40,152 nt of DNA, from contig NZ_CALFIG010000207.1 in the NCBI RefSeq assembly GCF_937876455.1, forward strand, positions 1-40,152, written 5' to 3'. The notes under the pieces were generated by a model. That model had not been told where the DNA came from. It saw nothing but the letters and a program-made list of their open reading frames with translations, and searched no databases. A program made the position numbers and the translations under genes. This DNA comes from an uncultured Flavobacterium sp. Its GTDB lineage: Bacteria; Bacteroidota; Bacteroidia; Flavobacteriales; Flavobacteriaceae. The first letter of the stretch is position 1. Each line of letters begins with the position of its first letter. Shown here piece after piece: positions 7,499-16,079 of this stretch.

Positions 7499-8206
7499 AT
7501 GGATTTCCATTTTAAAAAATTTTCTGTCAACCAAGATCAATGTGCTATGAAAATAGGCACGGATGCTGTTTTATTGGGTGCATGGACTCCATTAATTACA
7601 AATCCAAATACAATTTTAGATATAGGAGCTGGCACAGGAATTTTAGCTTTAATGCTAGCTCAAAGAAGCACCGCAGCGCAAATTGATGCGATTGAAATTG
7701 AAGAAAATGCCTTTGAACAATGTGTTGAAAATTTTGAAGCTTCCCCTTGGGCAGATAGATTGTTCTGTTTTCACGCAGCTTTAGACGAATTTGTGGACGA
7801 ACCTGAAGAGGAGTATGATTTAATTATTTGCAATCCGCCTTTTTATACAGATACCTATAAAACGGATGATAGTTCAAGAGATTTGGCACGTTTTGAAGAT
7901 GCCATGCCTTTTGACGAATTAATAGAGGCAGCTTCATTGTTGCTTTCGGAGAATGGAATGTTTTCGGTAATTATTCCGTATAAAGAAGAAGAATATTTTA
8001 TTTCACTTTGTAGCAAATGGAGTTTATTTCCATTTAAAATTACGCGTGTAAAAGGTACGCCAACAGCTGAAATTAAAAGAAGTTTATTGGCATTTACTCG
8101 TATAGAACAAACGCCTTATGTTGATGAATTAATTATTGAAACTTCTCGTCATCAATACACTCCAGAATACATTGAACTTACTAAAGCGTTTTATTTGAAA
8201 ATGTAA
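7499..8206 (+). CDS. trmN6: tRNA1(Val) (adenine37-N6)-methyltransferase
   Basis: A 235-residue class I SAM-dependent methyltransferase. The N-terminus FHFKKFSVNQDQCAMKIGTDAVLLGAW is the characteristic start of the TrmN6 (YfiC) family. The SAM-binding loop DIGAGTGI lies at residues 41-48, and the adenine N6-methyltransferase signature NPPFY at 112-116. The family methylates A37 of tRNA1(Val). The gene lies 12 bp after rimM and probably belongs to the rpsP-rimM transcript, grouping ribosome and tRNA maturation functions. Confidence 0.9.
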   Translation: MDFHFKKFSVNQDQCAMKIGTDAVLLGAWTPLITNPNTILDIGAGTGILALMLAQRSTAAQIDAIEIEENAFEQCVENFEASPWADRLFCFHAALDEFVDEPEEEYDLIICNPPFYTDTYKTDDSSRDLARFEDAMPFDELIEAASLLLSENGMFSVIIPYKEEEYFISLCSKWSLFPFKITRVKGTPTAEIKRSLLAFTRIEQTPYVDELIIETSRHQYTPEYIELTKAFYLKM

Positions 8207-8231
8207 TTTAATAAATTATAACATTCGTTCG

Positions 8232-8262
8232 TTGATTTGTTAAAAATCTTTACTTACTTTTG
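8232..8262 (+). promoter_or_regulatory. Promoter of the acyl-CoA dehydrogenase gene
   Basis: TTG (8232-8234), a 20-bp spacer and TACTTTTG (8255-8262), a full TAnnTTTG match, lie 23 bp before the ATG at 8285. The gene therefore seems to be separate from the rpsP operon. Confidence 0.65.
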
Positions 8263-8284
8263 TTTCATATAATTATGAAATTTT

Positions 8285-9463
8285 ATGAAACCAGATTTAT
8301 TTCAAGCACCTGATTACTATCTTTTAGATGATTTGTTGACAGAAGAGCACAAGCTTATTCGAGATTCGGCAAGAGCATGGGTAAAAAAAGAAGTTTCTCC
8401 TATAATTGAAGAATATGCACAACGTGCCGAATTTCCCAAACAAATTATTAAAGGATTAGCCGAAATAGGTGGGTTTGGCCCATATATTCCTGTAGAATAT
8501 GGTGGTGCAGGATTAGATCACATTTCGTATGGGTTAATCATGCAAGAAATTGAACGCGGTGATTCAGGAGTTCGTTCTACGTCTTCTGTACAATCTTCGT
8601 TGGTTATGTATCCGATATGGAAATATGGAAATGAAGAACAACGCATGAAGTATCTACCAAAATTAGCAACTGGTGAAATGATGGGTTGTTTTGGTTTAAC
8701 AGAGCCTGATTTTGGTTCTAATCCAGGAGGAATGGTAACTAATTTTAAAGATAAGGGAGACCATTATTTGTTGAACGGTGCAAAAATGTGGATATCGAAT
8801 GCGCCTTTTGCGGATATAGCAGTAGTGTGGGCAAAAAATGAAGAAGGAAGAATACATGGATTGATTGTAGAACGTGGAATGGAAGGTTTTTCTACTCCAG
8901 AAACGCACAATAAATGGTCGCTAAGGGCATCTGCTACAGGAGAGTTGATTTTTGATAATGTCAAAGTACCTAAAGAAAACTTATTACCAAATAAATCTGG
9001 ACTTGGAGCACCGCTAGGATGTTTAGATTCGGCTCGTTATGGTATTGCTTGGGGCGCGATTGGCGCCGCTATGGATTGTTATGACACGGCTTTGCGTTAT
9101 TCTAAAGAACGTATTCAGTTTGACAAACCTATTGGCGCGACACAATTACAACAAAAGAAATTAGCTGAAATGATTACTGAAATCACAAAAGCGCAATTAT
9201 TAACTTGGCGTTTAGGAGTCTTAAGAAATGAAGGAAGAGCTACTTCAGCGCAAATATCAATGGCTAAACGAAATAATGTAGATATGGCTATACACATTGC
9301 TCGTGAAGCACGTCAAATGCTAGGCGGAATGGGTATCACAGGTGAATATTCAATCATGCGTCATATGATGAATTTAGAATCTGTAATCACCTATGAAGGA
9401 ACGCACGATATCCATTTATTAATTACGGGTATGGATGTAACAGGTTTACCTGCATTTAAATAA
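8285..9463 (+). CDS. gcdH: Glutaryl-CoA dehydrogenase (acyl-CoA dehydrogenase family)
   Basis: A 392-residue FAD enzyme with the acyl-CoA dehydrogenase fold: helical N-terminal domain, middle beta domain with CFGLTEPDFGSNPGGM (about 137-152), and C-terminal helical domain with RQMLGGMGITGEY. The catalytic base is Glu371 in YEGTHDIH, where the glutaryl-CoA branch carries it. The stretch STSSVQSSLVMYPIWKYG and the C-terminal GLPAF also resemble glutaryl-CoA dehydrogenases more than straight-chain enzymes. Expected reaction: oxidative decarboxylation of glutaryl-CoA to crotonyl-CoA in lysine/tryptophan breakdown. No other pathway genes are adjacent, and a terminator follows, so it is a single-gene unit. 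Confidence 0.88.
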   Translation: MKPDLFQAPDYYLLDDLLTEEHKLIRDSARAWVKKEVSPIIEEYAQRAEFPKQIIKGLAEIGGFGPYIPVEYGGAGLDHISYGLIMQEIERGDSGVRSTSSVQSSLVMYPIWKYGNEEQRMKYLPKLATGEMMGCFGLTEPDFGSNPGGMVTNFKDKGDHYLLNGAKMWISNAPFADIAVVWAKNEEGRIHGLIVERGMEGFSTPETHNKWSLRASATGELIFDNVKVPKENLLPNKSGLGAPLGCLDSARYGIAWGAIGAAMDCYDTALRYSKERIQFDKPIGATQLQQKKLAEMITEITKAQLLTWRLGVLRNEGRATSAQISMAKRNNVDMAIHIAREARQMLGGMGITGEYSIMRHMMNLESVITYEGTHDIHLLITGMDVTGLPAFK

Positions 9464-9487
9464 TCAAACAATAAATAAAATTGATAT

Positions 9488-9518
9488 AAAATGCTTCTCT
9501 GTTTCGGGGAGCATTTTT
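9488..9518 (+). terminator. Terminator of gcdH
   Basis: AAAATGCTTCTC (9488-9499) pairs with GGGGAGCATTTT (9506-9517), including two G-U pairs, around a six-base loop, then a T-run. Its last bases overlap the -7 box of the next gene. Confidence 0.8.
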
Positions 9519-9525
9519 ATTTTTG
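9518..9525 (+). promoter_or_regulatory. Candidate -7 box of the DUF3050 gene
   Basis: TATTTTTG is a full match to TAnnTTTG, 25 bp before the ATG at 9551. It begins in the T-run of the preceding terminator. No TTTG -33 element is evident. Confidence 0.45.
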
Positions 9526-9550
9526 TATAAAATTAAATGATTGAAGTTAG

Positions 9551-10336
9551 ATGCATGCTATAGATACAATTCAGGAACAAATTAAAAGTTATAAGCAACA
9601 CTTATTACATCATTCGTTATACGAAAAAGTAACTACGCTTGAAGAGCTTCATGTTTTTCTAGAAAATCATGTATATGCTGTTTGGGATTTTATGTCATTA
9701 CTAAAGGCCTTACAAGCAAAATTAACGTGTACTACAACACCTTGGTTACCTGTCGGAAATCCAGCAGTGAGGTATTTAATCAACGAAATTGTTGTAGCAG
9801 AAGAAACAGACTTAGCATTAGACGGATCGCGTCAAAGTCATTATGAAATGTATGTAGATGCGATGAAAGCTTGTGGCGCTTCCATACAAGAGGTAGCGTT
9901 GTTTTTAGAACATGTTCAGACCACTAAAAACATTTTTGTTTCTATTAAACAAAGTAATTTACACCCAAATGTTAAAGCATTTTTAGATTTTACGTTTAGG
10001 GTAGTTGAAGAAGGGAAAGCTCATAAAATTGCAGCGGCATTTACGTTTGGTAGAGAAGATTTGATTCCAAATATGTTTACTGAAATTTTACGAAATTTTC
10101 AACAAAATTTTCCAGAAGTAGACTTGTCTAAATTGATTTATTATTTTGAACGCCATATTGAATTAGATGCTGACGAACACGGTCCAATGGCTATGCAAAT
10201 GATTACTGAACTTTGTGGCGATTCTGAACAAAAATGGAAAGAAGTAGAACTAGTATCGATTGAAGCTTTAGAAAAACGAATTGGACTGTGGAATGCTATA
10301 GAAGAGCAAATAGTCTTAAAAAAAGAATTGGTATAA
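9551..10336 (+). CDS. DUF3050 family protein, heme-oxygenase-like fold
   Basis: A 261-residue, all-helical, soluble protein that I recognise as DUF3050 from FLENHVYAVWDFMSLLKALQ (residues about 31-50), PWLPVGNP and YLINEIVVAEETD. The family is assigned a heme-oxygenase-like/TenA-like helical fold. Conserved-looking acidic residues and histidines that could bind metal are the Glu/His pair in LENHVYAVWD, EIVVAEETD in the middle, and YYFERHIELDADEHGP near the C-terminus; this resembles the ligand pattern of heme-oxygenase-like diiron enzymes, but that is inference. No signal peptide. It has its own candidate promoter and a terminator, so it stands alone beside the starch locus. The reaction is unknown. 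Confidence 0.8.
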   Translation: MHAIDTIQEQIKSYKQHLLHHSLYEKVTTLEELHVFLENHVYAVWDFMSLLKALQAKLTCTTTPWLPVGNPAVRYLINEIVVAEETDLALDGSRQSHYEMYVDAMKACGASIQEVALFLEHVQTTKNIFVSIKQSNLHPNVKAFLDFTFRVVEEGKAHKIAAAFTFGREDLIPNMFTEILRNFQQNFPEVDLSKLIYYFERHIELDADEHGPMAMQMITELCGDSEQKWKEVELVSIEALEKRIGLWNAIEEQIVLKKELV

Positions 10337-10369
10337 AAAAAAGCTGTCCATTTTTGGACAGCTTTTTTT
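10335..10369. terminator. Bidirectional terminator
   Basis: A7-GCTGTCCA, loop TTTT, TGGACAGC-T7 forms a long stem with T-runs on both strands. It lies between the DUF3050 gene and the convergent amylase gene, whose stop codon lies in it, and closes the left end of the starch locus. Confidence 0.9.
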
Positions 10370-13250
10370 ATTCTTTAATTAGTTTTTTAGTTTCCACTAA
10401 ACCATCAGAAGTTTTAATTTTAACAAAATAAATACCATTTTCTAAAAATTCAATAGGTATTTCGTTTTGTGCTATTACGCTGTTGTAAGTTTTAACAAGT
10501 TGACCACTAATAGTATAAATTTCAACTTGAGCTACATCTTGAGAAAGATAAAAACTAGTCCGTGTAGGATTTGGATACAAAACAATTTGGTTTTCTAATT
10601 CAAAATTAGTTTCATTTAATGCAGCTATTGGTTGATTGCCATACACTCTAAATCCGCCTGCTTCTATTTGAATTTGCATATTTACGTTTGTTACTACAAT
10701 AGGTGTGTTATCCATTAAGTTATACCAAGTTCCTGTATAAGGGAAGCCCACGGCAGGAAAATAATCAGTATCAGAAAAGTTTGTTAGCGCTAATACATAG
10801 CTTAAGGTGCTTTGTGGTGTAGTTGCATTCCAAACACTTAATCTTGGTTTTCCGGTTGTTGTTAAATCCCATTGATGTTGTCCGTTTTCGAAGACATTTT
10901 CTGTAGTGCGTAATTTTATTAGTTTTGAAAAAGTCGAATACACATCTTGTCTGTTAGTATCCGTTTGCCAAGGACTTGTCCATTGAGGCTGTGGTTTTGT
11001 GTCTAGTTTACAGTCAGGACTTGAATAAGAAACAGTACCATTACTGCATTGCCATAATGAATTATTCCATCCGAGTTCGCTAAAGTGCCAAATCATTTTA
11101 GGCCCTGGAACTAAGAAAAAGACACTTCCTAATGCTTGCATTCTTTTTAAGGCTTTTGGTAAATCATTTTGTGTTTGCCCAGCTTCATTAATTGCTTTGT
11201 ATAAAACACGTTCTTCATCATGACTTTCGGCATAACCTATACATCTGTTATTGGTATTTGTTACCCCTGAAACATCCGTAAAATTACCTTTTAATAAACT
11301 AGCATAATTATCAGTCATTTTTTTCCAATACATAATACCTTTAGTATTCCCATTAGCGTTATAGGCAGCCCATTCTGCTTCTTCCGTTGCAGAACCACCT
11401 ACTCCTAAATGTTCAAATATTACATATGAATTTGGGTCAAATTCCCATTGTTTATCAGCATACCACTTCATTTTAGCTACTCTATCTGAACGATAACCGT
11501 TTGTACAAGCATCATCTCCAGAAGAGCATTGGTTAGTGAATCCTTTTGTTAAATCCCATCTAAATCCATCAACTTTAAATTCTTGAATCCATTGTTGTAA
11601 AGTTCTTACCACATAGGTGTTGGTTAGATTGTTTGGTTCATTAAAATGATTTAAATCACTACCAACGCTATAAGAATGTTTTGCATATTGATTAATATAT
11701 GGGTTTTCAGTAGTTGTTGGTACACTATCACCCCAACCATCATTATCGGCATCTTGCATCCACATTCTTACCAAGGGTGAGCGTCCAAAAACGTGATTTA
11801 ATGCGACGTCTAAAATTACAGCAATTCCGTTTTGATGGCATACATCAATAAATTCTTTTAATTTAGTTGGGGGACCATATCGTTTATCTAAAGCTAAATG
11901 ATATACGGTATTATAGCCCCAACTTTCATTTCCTTCAAATTCCATAACAGGCATTAATTGTATTGCATTAATTCCTAAGTTTTTGAAATGATTGATTTTA
12001 TTTATAAGGTCTTGATAGGTTCTATTTGTATCAAAATCGCGAACTAATACTTCATAGATAACCAAATCTTTTTTGCTTGGTTTAGTAAAATTTTGTGAAG
12101 ATGTACTCCATGCGTAGGGTGTTTCTCCTGTTTTGAAGTAAGTAACTTCTCGTTCTTGCCCAGCCGCTATTAAATTGTAGGCAGGTAAACCAGGATATAC
12201 ACCTAAATTTATAATTTCTGAATCATCATAAGGGGAGAGTACTAAAGTAGAAAATGGATCTGCTGTTTTCACTATAGCTGGTGAATTAGCAGGCCTATTT
12301 GTGTTATCACAAACCCAGTATTGATAGGCATAATCAGCACTTGGAGTAAGATTTGTAAGTTCAAGCCAATATTTACCTGTCGTAGGGTCTTTTTTCATTA
12401 AGTGTGCTGCTGTAGGTTGCCAGTTGTTAAAATTCCCCGCAACATAAATAAAATCTTTTGCTGGTGCATTAAGTACTAAAGTGACTTTAGTAGGATCAAA
12501 TTCATCATAATTTATACCATCAACAAGACCAGTAGGCATCATGGCATTTACGACGTTCGGAATAACTATAACATTAAATTGTTTTGTAATTGTTGTTGCG
12601 CCAATTGTGGCAGACAATACATATGTTTTATTTGAAGTCACATTTGTGTCTGAACATGTAAAAAAATTCGTAACAGTATTAGAACAACTTACAAGACTAT
12701 TATTTGCAGTAAGAGAGTAGGTGGCATTGCCACCTGTATTTTGCGCTACAATATTAACGTCTGAACCAGAATTGATTAAATAGGATGTGTTTACCGTGTG
12801 TGAAAGAAGTGTGACCTGAAAATTTCCTACATTATAAATAAAATCTTGACAACTCGGAGGGTTTTTCATTTCTTGATTGCCAGAAGCATTTCTAAATACA
12901 AGACCTAGTTTTGTAGCAGCATTTTGTTGTGTAGTATTTAAATTAAAATAAGTACTGGGAGTTAATGTAATACTCCAAACTCCATTTCCTTGATTTGTCA
13001 TTAAACCAACTCCATTATCTAATCCCCAATTACCAACAACACTATAGCCCCAAGCATTCGTATCATTACCAATTCCCGCATGCATATATACTTTGTTTGC
13101 TGAAATGGGTATTGAGTTACATTGACTTTGACTAAGGTTTACCGATATTGTAATTTGTTGATTAACATCGAATGGATAAGGACTAATGCTTACTTGACCA
13201 AAAAAGATGTGTGTTACCAGTAGCGTAGCTAAATAAAATATTTTTTTCAT
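10368..13250 (-). CDS. Secreted GH13 alpha-amylase/pullulanase-type enzyme with T9SS sorting domain
   Basis: A 960-residue exported alpha-glucan hydrolase. After the signal peptide (1-18) come two beta-rich modules (about 20-145 and 146-235) that I cannot assign. An E-set/CBM48-like domain (about 250-345, with VYVAGNFNNW-type sequence) and a GH13 barrel follow. Catalytic residues are nucleophile Asp566 (DGFRWD), acid Glu613 (IFEHL) and Asp678 (ESHDEER); DVALNH near 481 is conserved region I. Residues about 885-960 (YPNPTRTSFYLS to the C-terminal KKLIKE) are a T9SS sorting domain. It is the last gene after susC-susD-susE and fills the SusG role, but is T9SS-delivered rather than a lipoprotein. 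Exact bond specificity is uncertain. Confidence 0.92.
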   Translation of the reverse strand: MKKIFYLATLLVTHIFFGQVSISPYPFDVNQQITISVNLSQSQCNSIPISANKVYMHAGIGNDTNAWGYSVVGNWGLDNGVGLMTNQGNGVWSITLTPSTYFNLNTTQQNAATKLGLVFRNASGNQEMKNPPSCQDFIYNVGNFQVTLLSHTVNTSYLINSGSDVNIVAQNTGGNATYSLTANNSLVSCSNTVTNFFTCSDTNVTSNKTYVLSATIGATTITKQFNVIVIPNVVNAMMPTGLVDGINYDEFDPTKVTLVLNAPAKDFIYVAGNFNNWQPTAAHLMKKDPTTGKYWLELTNLTPSADYAYQYWVCDNTNRPANSPAIVKTADPFSTLVLSPYDDSEIINLGVYPGLPAYNLIAAGQEREVTYFKTGETPYAWSTSSQNFTKPSKKDLVIYEVLVRDFDTNRTYQDLINKINHFKNLGINAIQLMPVMEFEGNESWGYNTVYHLALDKRYGPPTKLKEFIDVCHQNGIAVILDVALNHVFGRSPLVRMWMQDADNDGWGDSVPTTTENPYINQYAKHSYSVGSDLNHFNEPNNLTNTYVVRTLQQWIQEFKVDGFRWDLTKGFTNQCSSGDDACTNGYRSDRVAKMKWYADKQWEFDPNSYVIFEHLGVGGSATEEAEWAAYNANGNTKGIMYWKKMTDNYASLLKGNFTDVSGVTNTNNRCIGYAESHDEERVLYKAINEAGQTQNDLPKALKRMQALGSVFFLVPGPKMIWHFSELGWNNSLWQCSNGTVSYSSPDCKLDTKPQPQWTSPWQTDTNRQDVYSTFSKLIKLRTTENVFENGQHQWDLTTTGKPRLSVWNATTPQSTLSYVLALTNFSDTDYFPAVGFPYTGTWYNLMDNTPIVVTNVNMQIQIEAGGFRVYGNQPIAALNETNFELENQIVLYPNPTRTSFYLSQDVAQVEIYTISGQLVKTYNSVIAQNEIPIEFLENGIYFVKIKTSDGLVETKKLIKE

Positions 13251-13266
13251 AATTAAATACTATTAA

Positions 13267-13292
13267 AAAAGGCTGGAAATTTCCAGCCTTTT
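13267..13292 (-). terminator. Terminator-like hairpin between susE and the amylase gene
   Basis: A perfect 26-bp palindrome, AAAAGGCTGGAAA/TTTCCAGCCTTTT, lies 17 bp after the susE stop on the minus strand and is followed by further T residues. Only 16 bp separate it from the amylase ATG at 13250, too few for a promoter, so the amylase seems to depend on read-through. Confidence 0.75.
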
Positions 13293-13308
13293 AAAAGTCT
13301 TAAAGAAA

Positions 13309-14469
13309 TTATATAGGATAAAATCTTATATTATAATTTGCAGAATTTCTAATGTCTAATACAACTCTGTAATTACCAGCAGTAGGCATTTTCATGTTAC
13401 CACCGTTTAATTTTACTTTGTATTGCGTACCATTATTGGTAACATTATCAACACCTCCACTTAAAGATCCAAATTTAACAGACCAATCGTCTTTCATTCT
13501 AATAAGGAATTCATCATTCGCTAATTGAATATCAATTTTATACATTTGGAAATAAGGTGAAGCTGGATTTGTATCAAAAGTCATGTAAGTTGGAGTACCC
13601 CATCCATTAGGCGTTGCCGCACCAATAATAGCTACTTGTCTTTTCGACATTACATACGTATTATTATTCCAATTAACTTGGAAGAAATACGTTCCTGCAC
13701 CATCTACTGGTTGTATATTGTTTCCTGGAGAAGCTAAATTTCCAGTATTCCCAGAAGAATTTACATCCCCTCTATCGCCATTCCATGATGGACCAGGCGT
13801 AAATTTAAAATTAGGAGTTGCTTCATTCATCCAAACAAAACCTTCATAGTTTCCATCGTTATTTGGAGAGAATAATTTTGCAACATTTGCGTGGTCGGGA
13901 GACCAGCTGTTACCATATCCACTCGCACTTTGATAGCTTCCTGGAACATAAATTCTGTTAAACTCATCAAATGTGTCATAAGGCGTAACAGTGATAGTAA
14001 CTTCATTAGAAATTGCAATTACACCATTTGTAGATGAAGACAATTGTGTTGAAGGTCTTCCAATAACTCTAATTTTAAATGTTTCAGCAGTACCAATGTT
14101 ACCGTTTGCAGATAAAATTAAGTTGTTTAATTGTCTTTGCGTTAAAGCTTTTTCTAGACTACTTTGAGTAGAAGAAAAAGTTCCTAATGGGAAACTTCCA
14201 GACGTAGCTGTAAACGTTTGATTACTTTTTACAGCTTGTAGCGAATAAGTAACCGCAGCGTTAAAACCAAAATCAGCGCTTGTCCATTTTACTGTTGTAG
14301 CAGTTGAACCCGCTGAAGCAGCACTTAAAACAAATGACCCACCTGTTGGAGCAGTTAAATTTATTGTGCTGTTTGAAGCAACAGGATCAAATGTTTCATC
14401 ACTACATGAAGACAATGAAGCAAGAGCTCCCATTAATACAGTTAAAAATATTTTTTTCATTTTTTTCAT
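13309..14469 (-). CDS. susE: SusE/SusF-like surface starch-binding lipoprotein
   Basis: A 386-residue lipoprotein with signal peptide and lipobox LSSC at Cys22. The acidic residues just after it (SDE) fit the Bacteroidota surface-export signal. An N-terminal SusE-type Ig-like domain (about 30-170) precedes two beta-sandwich modules of the SusE/SusF kind (about 175-275 and 280-386, with IYVPGSYQ, VAIIGAATPNGW and FLIRMKDDWSVKFG). In the B. thetaiotaomicron system such proteins bind starch at the cell surface. The ATG at 14469 is preferred over 14565 because it begins the signal peptide directly and clears the susD stop by 16 bp; 14460 is also possible. It lies in the susC-susD-susE operon. Confidence 0.88.
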   Translation of the reverse strand: MKKMKKIFLTVLMGALASLSSCSDETFDPVASNSTINLTAPTGGSFVLSAASAGSTATTVKWTSADFGFNAAVTYSLQAVKSNQTFTATSGSFPLGTFSSTQSSLEKALTQRQLNNLILSANGNIGTAETFKIRVIGRPSTQLSSSTNGVIAISNEVTITVTPYDTFDEFNRIYVPGSYQSASGYGNSWSPDHANVAKLFSPNNDGNYEGFVWMNEATPNFKFTPGPSWNGDRGDVNSSGNTGNLASPGNNIQPVDGAGTYFFQVNWNNNTYVMSKRQVAIIGAATPNGWGTPTYMTFDTNPASPYFQMYKIDIQLANDEFLIRMKDDWSVKFGSLSGGVDNVTNNGTQYKVKLNGGNMKMPTAGNYRVVLDIRNSANYNIRFYPI

Positions 14470-14485
14470 TTTTTGGGTTAAAATT

Positions 14486-16069
14486 TTAATAACCAGTGTT
14501 TTGTTGTAATGTTGGGTTAGATCCAATTGCTGTTGCAGGAATAGGGAATACTTTGAATTTATCATCTATACTTGCTCCAGTTTGCACATTACCTTTCCAT
14601 TGCCAAATGTAAGAACTACCTGTAAATTTGCCGAAACGGATTAAGTCTTGTCTTCTGTGTCCTTCCCAGTATAATTCTCTTCCTCTTTCATCAAGAATGA
14701 AATCTAAAGTTAAAGCACTTTGGTTTACAGTGGCAACACCAGCTCTAGATCGTAATGCATTTACATACGTAGTTGCTTGACTTAAACTTCCAACTCCTCT
14801 TATTGCTAATTCAGCATACATTAAGTAAGCATCAGCTAAACGGAAAACAGGGAAATCTGTATCTGTAAAGTTGCCTTGAGCGTCTGAACCAGCACCACCT
14901 GTAGATTTCACATTTTTAAATTTACCAACAGCATATCCATCTGTAAAGTTACCAATGCTATTAATGTTTAATTGTTGACCACTTGTGTGGAACATACCTC
15001 TAGCATCTCCTGAGAATTTGTTGTAGAATTCTGGACGAGTTCTAAGACCCCACCAGCCACCGTTTACACCATAGTCAGATCCATTCATGTTTCCACCTAT
15101 TGCAGCATGGATAATGAAAGTTGTTCCACCCCAAGTTTGTGTACTTGTTCCAGAATATCTAATTGGGAAAATGATTTCGTTTTGTGCACCATTGATGTCA
15201 TTATCTGCCATAAATATTTTAGCATAATTGTTTGGTGTTAAACTATAACTAGAAGCTAACACAGCATTAAGTTCTTGAGCTGCTTCTGTATATTTAGCTT
15301 GACCAATATATACTTGTGCATTTAAATATACTTTTGCTAATAACATTTTAGCTGCAATTTTATCAATTCTACCGTACTCATTAGCTTGAGAGTCTTTTAA
15401 GTCACCTTGAATAGCACTTAATTCGCTAGTAATAAAGCTAAACATGAAAGCTCTGTCTTTTTGAGGAGGTAATAAATAACCAACCGGGTCGTTTTCTGTT
15501 GTAAATGGAATGTTACCAAACATATCCATTAAGTGCCAGTAAGAAAACGCTCTTAAGAAACGAGCTTCTGCTCTAAAGTTTACAATTTGTGCTCTTGTAG
15601 TTGCTGATACGTTTCTACTGCTTAATTTCTCATCAGTAGTTTGTCTTAAGAACTCATTACATAATGAAACTTGATACATTCCTCTAGAGAACATAGCATA
15701 GATGAATTCATTGTTAGAACCCCACGTATGTGTATTTAATGAAGGTAAGTTACCATCAGCCCAACCAATTACAGCTTCATCTGTTGGTACTTCATTTAAT
15801 ACCCAGTAGGCTCTTAAATATTGACCAAATCCACCATCAATACCATTGATGTCTGGTGCTCCATTAGGACCTCCTTGTCCAGAAGCAGCTAAACCTAAAT
15901 ATAATTTAGATAAAAATTGTTTGTAAGAGTTCTCATCTTGATAGAATTGTTCTGATGAGAACACATCTTCATCTAATTCATTTGTGTCTAATTCATTTGT
16001 ACATGAATAAAAAGCAAAAGAACCTATAAAAATGAAGAATAAAGATTTTAAATATTTAATATTTTTCAT
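14486..16069 (-). CDS. susD: SusD/RagB-family surface glycan-binding lipoprotein
   Basis: A 527-residue SusD homologue that acts as the lid on the SusC channel and binds starch oligosaccharides. It has a short signal peptide with lipobox YSC at Cys23 and acidic residues (NELDTNELDED) after it, consistent with surface exposure. The TPR-rich SusD body is seen in RAEARFLRAFSYWHLMDMFGNIP (about residues 165-190), with the C-terminal signature FPVFRLADAYLMYAELA (about 410-430) and ILDERGRELYWEGHRRQDLIRFGKF near the end. The ATG at 16069 follows the susC stop by 10 bp and gives a proper lipoprotein signal; the upstream ATG at 16093 overlaps susC. The operon context with susC and susE supports starch as substrate. 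Confidence 0.95.
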   Translation of the reverse strand: MKNIKYLKSLFFIFIGSFAFYSCTNELDTNELDEDVFSSEQFYQDENSYKQFLSKLYLGLAASGQGGPNGAPDINGIDGGFGQYLRAYWVLNEVPTDEAVIGWADGNLPSLNTHTWGSNNEFIYAMFSRGMYQVSLCNEFLRQTTDEKLSSRNVSATTRAQIVNFRAEARFLRAFSYWHLMDMFGNIPFTTENDPVGYLLPPQKDRAFMFSFITSELSAIQGDLKDSQANEYGRIDKIAAKMLLAKVYLNAQVYIGQAKYTEAAQELNAVLASSYSLTPNNYAKIFMADNDINGAQNEIIFPIRYSGTSTQTWGGTTFIIHAAIGGNMNGSDYGVNGGWWGLRTRPEFYNKFSGDARGMFHTSGQQLNINSIGNFTDGYAVGKFKNVKSTGGAGSDAQGNFTDTDFPVFRLADAYLMYAELAIRGVGSLSQATTYVNALRSRAGVATVNQSALTLDFILDERGRELYWEGHRRQDLIRFGKFTGSSYIWQWKGNVQTGASIDDKFKVFPIPATAIGSNPTLQQNTGY

Positions 16070-16079
16070 AGTCTTTTTA

